This document shows positions 42,262 through 51,130 of a stretch of 64,000 nt of DNA, piece after piece. Location of the stretch: the NCBI RefSeq assembly GCF_039522165.1, contig NZ_BAAADE010000001.1:1116001-1180000 (forward strand). Reading direction: 5' to 3'. The stretch is from Paenochrobactrum glaciei (GTDB lineage Bacteria; Pseudomonadota; Alphaproteobacteria; Rhizobiales; Rhizobiaceae). The translations under genes and the position numbers were made by a program. The notes under the pieces were generated by a model, which was given only the letters and a program-made list of their open reading frames with translations, made no database searches and was not told where the DNA came from. Numbering within the stretch: position 1 is the first letter of the stretch; each line of letters opens with the position of its first letter.

Positions 42262-45200
42262 TCATCCGATCGCCATCAGGCTCGCATTTCCGCCTGCCGC
42301 AGTGGTGTTGATGGATGTGGATACTTCTTCCATCAGCCAGTTGAGGCAATAGCTGTCTGCATTCGCGCTCAGGTCTTCACTGCTTGCAGCTTGCGTCAGC
42401 ACCAGCGGGCCGGAAAGGGCCGCAATAGCCTGATTGGCAGCTCTGACCTCACTCGCATCCCCTTCCACCAGCGCACCCGCATAGGGACCGCTTTGTTTCC
42501 AGTCAGAGACAAAGCGAATGCGCGCATGCAATGAGGCAGGCAGATCTTTTAAAGTGCCGCGCAATGGTGAAGCACCATCAAGCACCGCATCATTGCCTGT
42601 TGCAAGCACAGCCGTCAACTGACGATAAAGACCCGTTTCCGTCTGCGGCAGCAATAAAATAGTACCGCGCGGATGCAGAGCATAAATATTGCGTTCGCCT
42701 ACAGGGCCTGGCAATTCAATGCTTAAACCCAATGCGGCAGCACCTGCCGTTTCACGAGCAGCAGCCGCAAGGCTGTTCATACCCTTCGAGCCAAGCCAAC
42801 GCGCAAACTCGGTTGCACCTGCATCCCGATGCACCGAAGCATATTGCGGCGGCACCGGCGCCTTTTGCAGCAAGCGGCCAAGATAAAGCGGCCCGCCTGC
42901 CTTTGGCCCCGTGCCGGACAATCCACGGCCGCCAAAAGGCTGCACGCCTACAACCGCACCAATCACATTGCGATTGATATAGATATTGCCAACCCGAATA
43001 CGCTCGGCCACATGCGCAATGGTTTCATCCAAGCGCGTATGCAAACCAAATGTCAGGCCATAGCCGGTGGCATTAATATCATCGATCAACCGATCCAGAT
43101 CATCGCGCTTATAACGAATAACATGCAGCACTGGCCCGAAGACCTCACGCTTCAATTCGCTTAAACTACGCAGTTCAATAATAGTTGGGGCAACAAAAGT
43201 GCCTTTTGCCGTTTCTTCCGGCAGCGGCAATTGTTCCACAGCACGGCCTTGATCACGCATGGCTTCAATATGTGCGTTGATGATTGCCTTGGCTTCATCG
43301 CTGATAACCGGCCCGATATCGGTTGACAGACGATCTGTGCGCCCGATCTGTAATTCCTGCAAAGCACCTTTCAGCATATTGAGGATGCGATCTGCCACAT
43401 CTTCCTGCAAGCAAAGAACACGCAAAGCCGAGCAACGCTGACCGGCACTGTCAAAAGCCGAGGCAATCACATCGGCCACCACCTGTTCAGCCAGCGCAGA
43501 AGAATCTACGATCATGGCGTTCTGGCCGCCGGTTTCAGCAATCAGCGGAATAGGCTGGCCGTTTGGCAACAAACGCTTGGCCAGTTGTGCCTGAATAAGA
43601 CGGGCAACTTCCGTGGAACCGGTGAACATCACGCCGGAGACATCATCAGCACCAACAAGGCTTGCACCAATGCGGCCATCACCCGGCACAAAGTGCAGAA
43701 CATCCGCAGGGACACCAGCTTCATGCAGCAACCGGATAGCTTCTGCTGCAATCAAAGGGGTTTCTTCAGCAGGTTTTGCTAAGACGGCATTGCCTGCAAC
43801 AAGGGCTGCAACAACCTGTCCGGTGAAAATTGCCAATGGGAAGTTCCACGGGCTGATGCAAACAACGGCGCCCAGAGATTGATGCGCGGCACCAATGGTG
43901 CGGCGTGCCTGATCGGCATAGTAACGCAAGAAATCAATCGCCTCGCGCACTTCAGCAATCGCATTTGGCAAAGACTTGCCCGCTTCCCGCACGATAAGGC
44001 CGAGAAGCACAGGCATTTCTTCCTGCATTTTATCGGCGGCACGATCCAGACAGGCCGCGCGTTCAGCTGCCGGTTTTGCAGCCCAGTCTTTCACCGACTT
44101 AGCCGCCAATTGCACAGCCTTGGCTGCGTCTTCTTCACTAACTTCAAAAACAGTGCCGATTTTATCGCTGTGATCACCCGGATTAAGCACATCACGCGGT
44201 GTTCCTTGCACAGGCAATGAACCAAGTAATGGTTTAGCCTGCCAATCCTGAGCGGCCGATTTCAACAAATCTGCATGAAGCGCCACAAGCGTGTTCTCGT
44301 TAGAAAGATCAAGACCGGCAGAGTTTTTACGAGCGCCCAGAATATCTTTCGGCAGTGAAATCTGATCGTGCAGGGCACCGATTTCACGCATCGAACGCAC
44401 AATAGCTGCCGGATCTTCAGTCAGTTCATCAATCGACACAGCTTTATCGGCAATGCGGTTGACGAAAGAAGAGTTGGCACCATTTTCCAGCAAACGACGC
44501 ACCAGATAAGCAAGCAAGGTTTCATGCGTACCGACAGGCGCATAAATACGGGCAGGGCGGTTTAGTTTTGATGCGCCCACCACTTCATCATAAAGCGGCT
44601 CACCCATGCCATGCAGGCATTGGAATTCATAATCACCGATTTTAAAATCCTGACCGGCTAGATGATAAATCGTCGCCAGGGTCTGCGCATTATGGGTGGC
44701 AAATTGCGGGAAAATCACATCGCGTGCATTGAGCAGTTTTTGCGCACAGGCAATATAAGAGACGTCGGTGTGGATTTTACGGGTATAAACCGGAAAATCT
44801 TCCAGACCATCCACCTGCGCACGTTTGATCTCGGCATCCCAATAAGCACCCTTAACCAGACGCACCATAATGCGGTGATCGGAGCGGCGCGCCAGATCAA
44901 TGATGAAATCCAGCACATAAGGGCAGCGCTTGCCATAAGCCTGCACAACAAAGCCGATACCTTCCCAGCCCTTCAGCTCTTCATCAAGGCAAAGGCTTTC
45001 GAGCAGATCGAGCGAGATTTCCAGACGGTCTGCTTCTTCGGCATCAATGTTGAGGCCGATATTGTAGGATTTCGCAATTGCGGCCAGAGCTTTCACTTTC
45101 GGCAGCAATTCGCCCATCACGCGTGTTGTTTGCGCGCGGGAATAGCGCGGATGCAAGGCAGACAGCTTGATGGAAATGCCAGGGCCTGCATAAATACCAC

Positions 45201-45924
45201 GTCCGGCAGAGGCTTTACCGATCGCATGAATGGCATTTTCATAGTCTTTATAATAGCGCTCGGCATCTTGTGCGGTGGTCGCAGCCTCGCCCAGCATATC
45301 ATAAGAATAGCCAAAGCCTTTTTGCTCCAGCACACGGGCGCGTTTTACCGCTTCATCAATAGTTTCACCGGTGACGAATTGTTCGCCCATCATCCGCATT
45401 GCCATATCAACGCCGCGGCGCACAACAGGCTCGCCGCAACGCGCAATCACGCGGGTAAGTGCGGCCGACAAACCGCGATCATTGACCGTGCCGGTCAGTT
45501 TACCGGTAACCACCAGTCCCCATGTGGCCGCATTGACGAATAAAGAGCGACCGCCACCAATGTGGGATTTCCAGTCACCGGTCGCGATCTTGTCACGAAT
45601 AAGCGCATCACGTGTTGCAGTGTCGGGAATACGCAGCAATGCTTCCGCCAGACACATCAGCGCGACACCTTCCTGACTGGAAAGCGAATATTCATGCACC
45701 AGACCTTCAACGCCGGTGCCTTTATGTTTGGCGCGCAACGCGGTGATAAGCTGTGTGGCGGTTGCGCGGATGGCTTTACGCTCAGCTTCCGGCAAAGTTG
45801 CCTTTTCAAGCAAATGGCTGACACATCCAGCTTCGGGGCGGCGCGTCGCATCAGTAATGGCCTGGCGCAGCGGCGATTGTGTTTTCAGAGCCGGATCAAA
45901 GCGAGAGAAAATATCATTAGACAT
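42262..45924 (-). CDS. putA: Bifunctional proline dehydrogenase / L-glutamate gamma-semialdehyde dehydrogenase
   Basis: A 1220-residue PutA converting proline to glutamate in two steps with substrate channelling, FAD- and NAD-dependent. The proline dehydrogenase barrel lies roughly in residues 150-470 (GISIKLSALHPRYSRAQ, then MVRLVKGAYWDAEIKRAQ). The aldehyde dehydrogenase domain follows to about 1000, with ISPWNFPLAIFTGQ, the glutamate in IAETGGQNAM and the nucleophile in SAGQRCSALRVL. A C-terminal extension (to 1220) resembles the additional ALDH-like domain of long PutA proteins. It lacks the N-terminal ribbon-helix-helix of E. coli PutA, so it is not a repressor itself; the divergent Lrp-type gene takes that place. 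Confidence 0.96.
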   Translation of the reverse strand: MSNDIFSRFDPALKTQSPLRQAITDATRRPEAGCVSHLLEKATLPEAERKAIRATATQLITALRAKHKGTGVEGLVHEYSLSSQEGVALMCLAEALLRIPDTATRDALIRDKIATGDWKSHIGGGRSLFVNAATWGLVVTGKLTGTVNDRGLSAALTRVIARCGEPVVRRGVDMAMRMMGEQFVTGETIDEAVKRARVLEQKGFGYSYDMLGEAATTAQDAERYYKDYENAIHAIGKASAGRGIYAGPGISIKLSALHPRYSRAQTTRVMGELLPKVKALAAIAKSYNIGLNIDAEEADRLEISLDLLESLCLDEELKGWEGIGFVVQAYGKRCPYVLDFIIDLARRSDHRIMVRLVKGAYWDAEIKRAQVDGLEDFPVYTRKIHTDVSYIACAQKLLNARDVIFPQFATHNAQTLATIYHLAGQDFKIGDYEFQCLHGMGEPLYDEVVGASKLNRPARIYAPVGTHETLLAYLVRRLLENGANSSFVNRIADKAVSIDELTEDPAAIVRSMREIGALHDQISLPKDILGARKNSAGLDLSNENTLVALHADLLKSAAQDWQAKPLLGSLPVQGTPRDVLNPGDHSDKIGTVFEVSEEDAAKAVQLAAKSVKDWAAKPAAERAACLDRAADKMQEEMPVLLGLIVREAGKSLPNAIAEVREAIDFLRYYADQARRTIGAAHQSLGAVVCISPWNFPLAIFTGQVVAALVAGNAVLAKPAEETPLIAAEAIRLLHEAGVPADVLHFVPGDGRIGASLVGADDVSGVMFTGSTEVARLIQAQLAKRLLPNGQPIPLIAETGGQNAMIVDSSALAEQVVADVIASAFDSAGQRCSALRVLCLQEDVADRILNMLKGALQELQIGRTDRLSTDIGPVISDEAKAIINAHIEAMRDQGRAVEQLPLPEETAKGTFVAPTIIELRSLSELKREVFGPVLHVIRYKRDDLDRLIDDINATGYGLTFGLHTRLDETIAHVAERIRVGNIYINRNVIGAVVGVQPFGGRGLSGTGPKAGGPLYLGRLLQKAPVPPQYASVHRDAGATEFARWLGSKGMNSLAAAARETAGAAALGLSIELPGPVGERNIYALHPRGTILLLPQTETGLYRQLTAVLATGNDAVLDGASPLRGTLKDLPASLHARIRFVSDWKQSGPYAGALVEGDASEVRAANQAIAALSGPLVLTQAASSEDLSANADSYCLNWLMEEVSTSINTTAAGGNASLMAIG

Positions 45925-46040
45925 AAGAGAAGAACCCTTGAGACTGGTAAGATATCAGACGCTGTCCGTTTTCAAAACGTGAACCCGCTTGTCTGTTGGT
46001 TGCAGAATATCATTCCCGTAAGTTCCTTTCTCACCTATTA

Positions 46041-46059
46041 TTTGCTATATTGAGGCAAA
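46041..46059. promoter_or_regulatory. Candidate PutR operator
   Basis: TTTGC-N9-GCAAA dyad between putA and the Lrp-type gene, 34 nt before the latter's ATG and 117 nt before putA. The symmetric layout suits an Lrp/AsnC dimer. Confidence 0.45.
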
Positions 46060-46092
46060 ATGAACTTATTATAACGCGGAATTCCATCCATA

Positions 46093-46590
46093 ATGACTGA
46101 AAAACATTCAAATACAGGCAATCTGGATTTGTTCGATATGCGGATTTTGGAAATTTTAAGCCAAGACGGCCGCATCGCCATGACAGAACTGGCTAAACAA
46201 GTCGGGCTTTCCAAAACACCATGCCAGACAAGGCTGAAAAGATTGGTTGAGGAAGGTTATATTCAAGGCTTCCGCGCTGCGATTGATCCGGAAAAGCTCG
46301 GCCTTGACCATATTGCTTTTACAACCGTGAAATTGTCGGATACCCGCGAAAAAGCCTTGCAGGAGTTTAACGTAGCTGTGCGCAAAATCCGCGAAGTGGA
46401 AGAATGCCACATGATCGCCAGCTCGTTTGATTATCTGTTGAAAATCAGAACACCGGATATCCGCCGTTACCGGCTGGTGCTAGGCGAGAAAATCTCCAGC
46501 CTGCCCAATGTCGCCAGTACATCCACTTTTGTCGTGATGGAATCGGTCAAGGATAATCGTCCGGTCAGGGTCTATCCGGACAGCCTGTAA
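46093..46590 (+). CDS. putR: Lrp/AsnC-family regulator, probable PutR
   Basis: A 165-residue Lrp-type regulator: helix-turn-helix in about 15-70 (ILEILSQDGRIAMTELAKQ, then SKTPCQTRLKRL), followed by the RAM ligand-binding domain. It is divergent from putA. In alphaproteobacteria such as Agrobacterium and Rhodobacter, PutR of this class activates putA in the presence of proline; the symbol rests on that context. Confidence 0.88.
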   Translation: MTEKHSNTGNLDLFDMRILEILSQDGRIAMTELAKQVGLSKTPCQTRLKRLVEEGYIQGFRAAIDPEKLGLDHIAFTTVKLSDTREKALQEFNVAVRKIREVEECHMIASSFDYLLKIRTPDIRRYRLVLGEKISSLPNVASTSTFVVMESVKDNRPVRVYPDSL

Positions 46591-46638
46591 TAGCCGGTTA
46601 AAATCCGGCTATATATAATGTATAGAGCAGGGATGAAA

Positions 46639-46953
46639 TCAGGCGTCCTCGCCAAATTTATTGGCAATCAGCGCACTCAAAGCTTCCAGCACTTGTTGTG
46701 CCTCTTCACCGCAAGCGCTGACCTGAATGCTGCACCCAGGTGAGGCGGCGAGCATCATCAAACCCATGATCGATGTTCCGCCCACTGACATACCATCTTT
46801 TTCAACGCGCACATGGGCATTGAAACTATCCACAGTCTGGACAAACTTGGCCGAAGCGCGCGCATGAAGCCCGCGCATATTAATAATCTCAAGAGAGCGT
46901 GTCAGAGCTTCATCAGGATTATAGTCACCAGTTACCGGCACGCTCACATGCAT
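46639..46953 (-). CDS. ptsH: HPr-family phosphocarrier protein
   Basis: A 104-residue HPr of the regulatory PTS. The phosphorylated histidine is H30 in MRGLHARASAKF and the HPr-kinase serine is S61 in GGTSIMGLMML. Compared with E. coli HPr it has an N-terminal extension of about 15 residues. There is no sugar permease nearby, so it belongs to the nitrogen-type signalling PTS rather than to sugar uptake. It begins 4 nt after the EIIA gene, whose last codons hold its AGGAAA ribosome site. Confidence 0.93.
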   Translation of the reverse strand: MHVSVPVTGDYNPDEALTRSLEIINMRGLHARASAKFVQTVDSFNAHVRVEKDGMSVGGTSIMGLMMLAASPGCSIQVSACGEEAQQVLEALSALIANKFGEDA

Positions 46954-46957
46954 AAAG

Positions 46958-47359
46958 TTATTTTCCTGTCAGAACCTGACTGGCCACATTGATATATTTG
47001 CGTCCGGCATCCTGTGCCTCGCTCAATGCCAGTTTCATATCACCCGAAACACGCATGCTGCTCAGCTTGATCAGCATCGGTAAATTCACACCGGCAATCA
47101 CTTCCACTTTGCCTGCTTCCATCACGGAAATAGCCAGATTGGAAGGGGTGCCGCCAAACATGTCGGTCAGAATAATAACGCCCTGACCAGTATCAGCGTG
47201 CGCTACAGCATCAACAATGTCCTTGCGGCGCTGTTCCATATCATCATCAGGGCCGATGCAAACAGTTTCAAAATTATCCTGCTGGCCGACAACATGCACA
47301 ACCGCATGCAAAAACTCTTCGGCCAATCTGCCGTGCGTAACAAGCACGAGTCCGATCAT
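46958..47359 (-). CDS. PTS EIIA component of the mannose type
   Basis: A 133-residue EIIA(Man)-fold protein with active-site H9 in VLVTHGRLAEEF and the conserved IILTDMFGGTPSN. Alphaproteobacteria use it as a regulatory phosphoprotein accepting phosphate from HPr; no EIIB/C/D partners are present. It is separated from upstream hprK by an unusually long gap and probably has its own promoter. Confidence 0.92.
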   Translation of the reverse strand: MIGLVLVTHGRLAEEFLHAVVHVVGQQDNFETVCIGPDDDMEQRRKDIVDAVAHADTGQGVIILTDMFGGTPSNLAISVMEAGKVEVIAGVNLPMLIKLSSMRVSGDMKLALSEAQDAGRKYINVASQVLTGK

Positions 47360-47703
47360 TGTTTAACTGCTCCCGTTCTGGCCTGCCATTTACTGCCTGA
47401 ACAGTAAAATTACCCGCTAATAAGGCTTTAGCAATCCTGATACATCATCATTTAGCAAATAGGACACATATCTTGGCAGGGCAATTATTGATATCAAGTG
47501 AAAATTATTCGCAAAAAGCCAATAAAAACAAAATGCCGCAGTCTTAAGCTTGAAAAGCATTGGTAAAAATTACGGAAATTACGAACTATCTAATTAAACT
47601 GTTGTTTTTAAATAGATTTATAAAGTTTGCATTTACAGTCAATATTTAATGCATCACGCATATATAATATAGGCTTATACACCATATATTCAAGCGAGGC
47701 CTT
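47360..47703 (-). other. AT-rich 344-nt gap between hprK and EIIA with a candidate promoter
   Basis: No gene or RNA structure was found. On the minus strand TTGATA (47497-47492) and AGATAT (47473-47468) are 18 nt apart and could start an EIIA-HPr transcript. The low G+C contrasts with the flanking genes. Confidence 0.4.
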
Positions 47704-48162
47704 TCACGGCCACGGCTCATAAAACAAAGTCGCTTCAACAGCGCGGGCAATTGTCAGCGAATCAGCACCCGCACTCAAAGCGCGCAAGTGCAAACAAGGG
47801 ATATCCACCCCTTCAAAATGCCACTGATGACCTTCAGGAAAACGTTCGCCCAGCTCTGCTGAAACCAGTTTAACGACAAGTGCCAATTGGGTATCAGTTT
47901 TAAAGGGACGTTTGAACAGGCCCGCCCCGCGGATCTCAATGCCACCGGCCAGTTGCTCCGGCACGCTGGCGATGATTGCCTCGCCTTCGCGTCTGATCAA
48001 TGTGCGATCATCCGCCACCAGCACCGCTTCTTCGCCTCGCGCAATGGCGCGTTCAATCAGCGTCAGCACCAGCTCGGTTTTACCCATTCCCGATGCGCCC
48101 AAGAACATGACACCGCGGCCATTCACTTCAACTGTTGAGGCGTGGATACCACTTTTTTCCAT
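47704..48162 (-). CDS. hprK: HPr kinase/phosphorylase, short alphaproteobacterial form
   Basis: A 152-residue kinase domain with P-loop GASGMGKT at 22-29 and a VADDRTLI segment. It lacks the N-terminal domain of the 310-residue Firmicutes enzyme, the usual state in alphaproteobacteria. It should phosphorylate S61 of the HPr encoded nearby, linking metabolism to the PTS and to the adjacent ChvG/ChvI system. Its ATG shares a base with the chvG stop. Confidence 0.93.
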   Translation of the reverse strand: MEKSGIHASTVEVNGRGVMFLGASGMGKTELVLTLIERAIARGEEAVLVADDRTLIRREGEAIIASVPEQLAGGIEIRGAGLFKRPFKTDTQLALVVKLVSAELGERFPEGHQWHFEGVDIPCLHLRALSAGADSLTIARAVEATLFYEPWP

Positions 48163-50015
48163 CAGCTTGCCAAAGGTAAATCAACGATAAAACGGGCACC
48201 GATAATTTCCGGCTCGGCCTGTACTTTCGCCTTGGCAGCTTTACCGGTTTTTTTCGGCTCTTTCTCATTGCTGTAAATATTTTCAGCAATCAGCGTACCG
48301 CCATGCGCTTCGATGATCTGACGGCTGATCGAAAGCCCTAAGCCGGAATTTTGGCCAAAAGCCTCATTAGACGGGCGATCTGTATAGAAACGCTCGAAAA
48401 TGCGCTCAATATTTTCAATCGGAATGCCGGGACCATTATCCTCAACGATAATTTGCAAACGCTGAGCACGGCTTGTCAGATGCACGGTGATCTTGCCTGT
48501 ATCTTCCGGCACAAAAGAACGTGCATTTTCAATCAGATTTGACACAACCTGTCCAAGACGCAGATCATGGCCGGCAACGGTGAAACCTTTTTTACCAGCT
48601 GGTTTCTTACCAATATGAAATTCGATTTCCGTACCGATTTTATTACGGCGCACGCCTTGCGCAGCCTGCACAATATTTTCCAGCAGAACTTTTACATCCA
48701 CCAGATCACTATGTTCGCGTGCCAGCTCCGCATCAAGACGCGACGCATCGGAGATATCGGTAATCAGACGGTCAAGACGGCGTACATCATGTTCAATCAC
48801 ATCCAGCAGGCGCTTGCGGGATTCATCTGTTTTGGCAAGCGGTAATGTTTCCACAGCACTGCGCAAAGAGGTCAGCGGGTTTTTCAACTCATGACTGACA
48901 TCAGCCGCAAAACTTTCAATCGCTTCAATACGCGTATAAAGCGCATCCATCATATCGCGGATGGATGTGGATAGATGGCCGATCTCATCCTGACGTTCAG
49001 AGTAATCGGGAATTTCCACACGGGTTTTAACGCCATGACGCACACGATCCGCGGCCGCCGCCAATTTGCGCAACGGATTGGCAATCGCATGCGCCAGAAA
49101 CAGCGACAGAATAACCATCACCGCAGAAACCACACCGAAAACGCGGAAAATTGCGTTTCGCTCGCCCTGCACAATCTTGTCGATATCCCCACCTTCTGTG
49201 GATAACAACAAAACGCCAAGCACAGCACGGAAACGCTGGACAGGAATTGCCACCGAAACAACCAGCTCGCCTTTTTCATTCCGGCGTTGTGCAGATTGCG
49301 GCACGCCATCAAGGGCTGCTTTAATTTCCGGATAAACAGAACCATTACCGCCCGGCTGTTCGTGATCAAGCGGCAGACCGCCACCATAGAACAAACGCCA
49401 GATCCAGCCGCGTGCACGCTCTGTCCATGTCTTTTCTTCTTCATCCAGCGGCGGCAGGTCATAACGGAAAACCTGTCCGCGGAAATAAAGATGGCGTGAA
49501 TCAAGCAACAGATTGGAGCCGCGATCATAGATACGGGCGCGGGTATTGACCGGTGAGATCAGACGGCGCAGCAAAGGAGCCACACGTTCCGGATTAATCG
49601 GAAATTCCCAGTTCTCAATAGAATCGGAAGCCGGATTGGTGCTTTGCCCCGCTTGCAATTCCAACAGTACTTCAGGATCAATCATAATGGAATTGGTTTC
49701 CACCGTAGCGGAAGCAGCAATCGCACCGGCGATAATCTCACCTTGCGTTTTTAAGCTTTCCACCTTGGCATCCACCAGCCCGTCCCGAAACTGGTTCATA
49801 TAAAGAATGCCGGAAACCAGCACAGCCAAAGCTGCCAGATTGAGAAACAGGATACGGCGTGTCAGGCTGGAAAAGAGATAATTGCCGAGCAGCTTACGAA
49901 CAGGCGCAACCAAGCGGCGCAGAAAAAGCGAGCGTTGGCGGCGTGCCATACGCTCTCTGCGCGTGCCTGATTTATTGTCCGCCCCATTATGCGCTTCTGG
50001 CGCCTGCACGACCAT
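48162..50015 (-). CDS. chvG: Sensor histidine kinase ChvG/BvrS
   Basis: A 617-residue inner-membrane kinase. Helices at about 55-76 and 289-311 flank a periplasmic stimulus-sensing domain; HAMP follows, then a HisKA domain with H375 in ADVSHELKNP, the N-box NLIENARSF and the DNGPGIP G-box. ChvG/BvrS/ExoS kinases control envelope composition, acid response and host interaction in Rhizobiales. It lies downstream of chvI with a 57-nt gap. Confidence 0.95.
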   Translation of the reverse strand: MVVQAPEAHNGADNKSGTRRERMARRQRSLFLRRLVAPVRKLLGNYLFSSLTRRILFLNLAALAVLVSGILYMNQFRDGLVDAKVESLKTQGEIIAGAIAASATVETNSIMIDPEVLLELQAGQSTNPASDSIENWEFPINPERVAPLLRRLISPVNTRARIYDRGSNLLLDSRHLYFRGQVFRYDLPPLDEEEKTWTERARGWIWRLFYGGGLPLDHEQPGGNGSVYPEIKAALDGVPQSAQRRNEKGELVVSVAIPVQRFRAVLGVLLLSTEGGDIDKIVQGERNAIFRVFGVVSAVMVILSLFLAHAIANPLRKLAAAADRVRHGVKTRVEIPDYSERQDEIGHLSTSIRDMMDALYTRIEAIESFAADVSHELKNPLTSLRSAVETLPLAKTDESRKRLLDVIEHDVRRLDRLITDISDASRLDAELAREHSDLVDVKVLLENIVQAAQGVRRNKIGTEIEFHIGKKPAGKKGFTVAGHDLRLGQVVSNLIENARSFVPEDTGKITVHLTSRAQRLQIIVEDNGPGIPIENIERIFERFYTDRPSNEAFGQNSGLGLSISRQIIEAHGGTLIAENIYSNEKEPKKTGKAAKAKVQAEPEIIGARFIVDLPLAS

Positions 50016-50071
50016 GACCTGCTTTATTGCCTTTCGGATTTTAAACGCACAAATGAAAATTCATTTATGAT

Positions 50072-50791
50072 TTAAGCCTCACTAAAGCGATAGCCAACCC
50101 CATAAAGCGTTTCAATCATCTCGAAACTATCATCAACCTGCTTAAATTTCTTACGCAGACGCTTGATATGGCTGTCGATGGTGCGATCATCCACATAGAC
50201 CTGCTCGTCATAAGCGGCATCCATCAGCGCATCACGGCTTTTGACCACACCGGGACGCTGCGCCAAAGAATGCAGGATAAGGAATTCAGTCACGGTTAAA
50301 ATAACCGGCTCGCCCTTCCATGTGCAGGTATGGCGTTCCTGATCCATCACCAACTGGCCGCGCTCAAGCGAGCGGGCTTGCTGGCCGCTTGGCTTGGCGG
50401 AACCATCCCGCGCTGCAACACGGCGAAGAACCGCTTTAACACGCTCGACCAGCAAACGCTGTGAAAACGGCTTGGTGATAAAATCATCCGCGCCCATTTT
50501 AAGGCCGAACAATTCGTCAATCTCATCATCTTTGGAGGTGAGGAAGATCACTGGCAGGTCAGACTTCTGACGCAAACGGCGCAGCAATTCCATCCCGTCC
50601 ATACGCGGCATTTTAATATCGAAGATAGCAAGGTTTGGCGGACGCGCCGTCAATCCATCAAGTGCCGAGGCACCATCCGTATAAGTCTCAACACGATAGC
50701 CCTCTGACTCCAAAGCAATTGAAACGGAGGTCAGAATATTACGATCATCATCGACCAGAGCAATCGTCTGTGTTGCGGATACTTCCTTCAT
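50072..50791 (-). CDS. chvI: Response regulator ChvI/BvrR
   Basis: A 239-residue OmpR-type regulator. Receiver residues include DDD at 14-16 and the phospho-acceptor D58 in AIFDIKMPRMDG; the C-terminal winged helix has RTIDSHIKRLRKKF. The ATG at 50791 gives MKEVSATQTIALVDDD; a frame extended 57 codons upstream has no matching domain. It faces pckA across 340 nt of AT-rich DNA, as in other Rhizobiales. Confidence 0.95.
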   Translation of the reverse strand: MKEVSATQTIALVDDDRNILTSVSIALESEGYRVETYTDGASALDGLTARPPNLAIFDIKMPRMDGMELLRRLRQKSDLPVIFLTSKDDEIDELFGLKMGADDFITKPFSQRLLVERVKAVLRRVAARDGSAKPSGQQARSLERGQLVMDQERHTCTWKGEPVILTVTEFLILHSLAQRPGVVKSRDALMDAAYDEQVYVDDRTIDSHIKRLRKKFKQVDDSFEMIETLYGVGYRFSEA

Positions 50792-51130
50792 ACGGTCGCC
50801 TTTCCTTGATTTAAGCAAATCAGTAGATATCAAAATTACTATAGTTCTTTGCGCTTGTGCAGTACAAATTAGGTACAAAATGTGGCAAAGACCTTTTCTG
50901 CCTTTAAATAAGTCTTCCACAGCCAAAAACAATCTCTGGTTGTGAATTATTATCAAAAACAACCCTGACAGTTCGTTCTAACCGATTTAAAAATTTTTAA
51001 ATTTTTTTAAATCGATTAAACATTTGAATTATTTTATTTAAAATGTTTTGGACTCGCCATCGTGCTGGTGGCAACAAATGAAACACCGGCAGTGTTCAAT
51101 TTTTCTTTTACAACAGATCGCGGAGATAAC

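Noticed and set aside
44662..45543. 293-codon forward frame opposite putA
   Set aside because: Lies wholly antisense to conserved proline dehydrogenase sequence; composition is that of a shadow frame.
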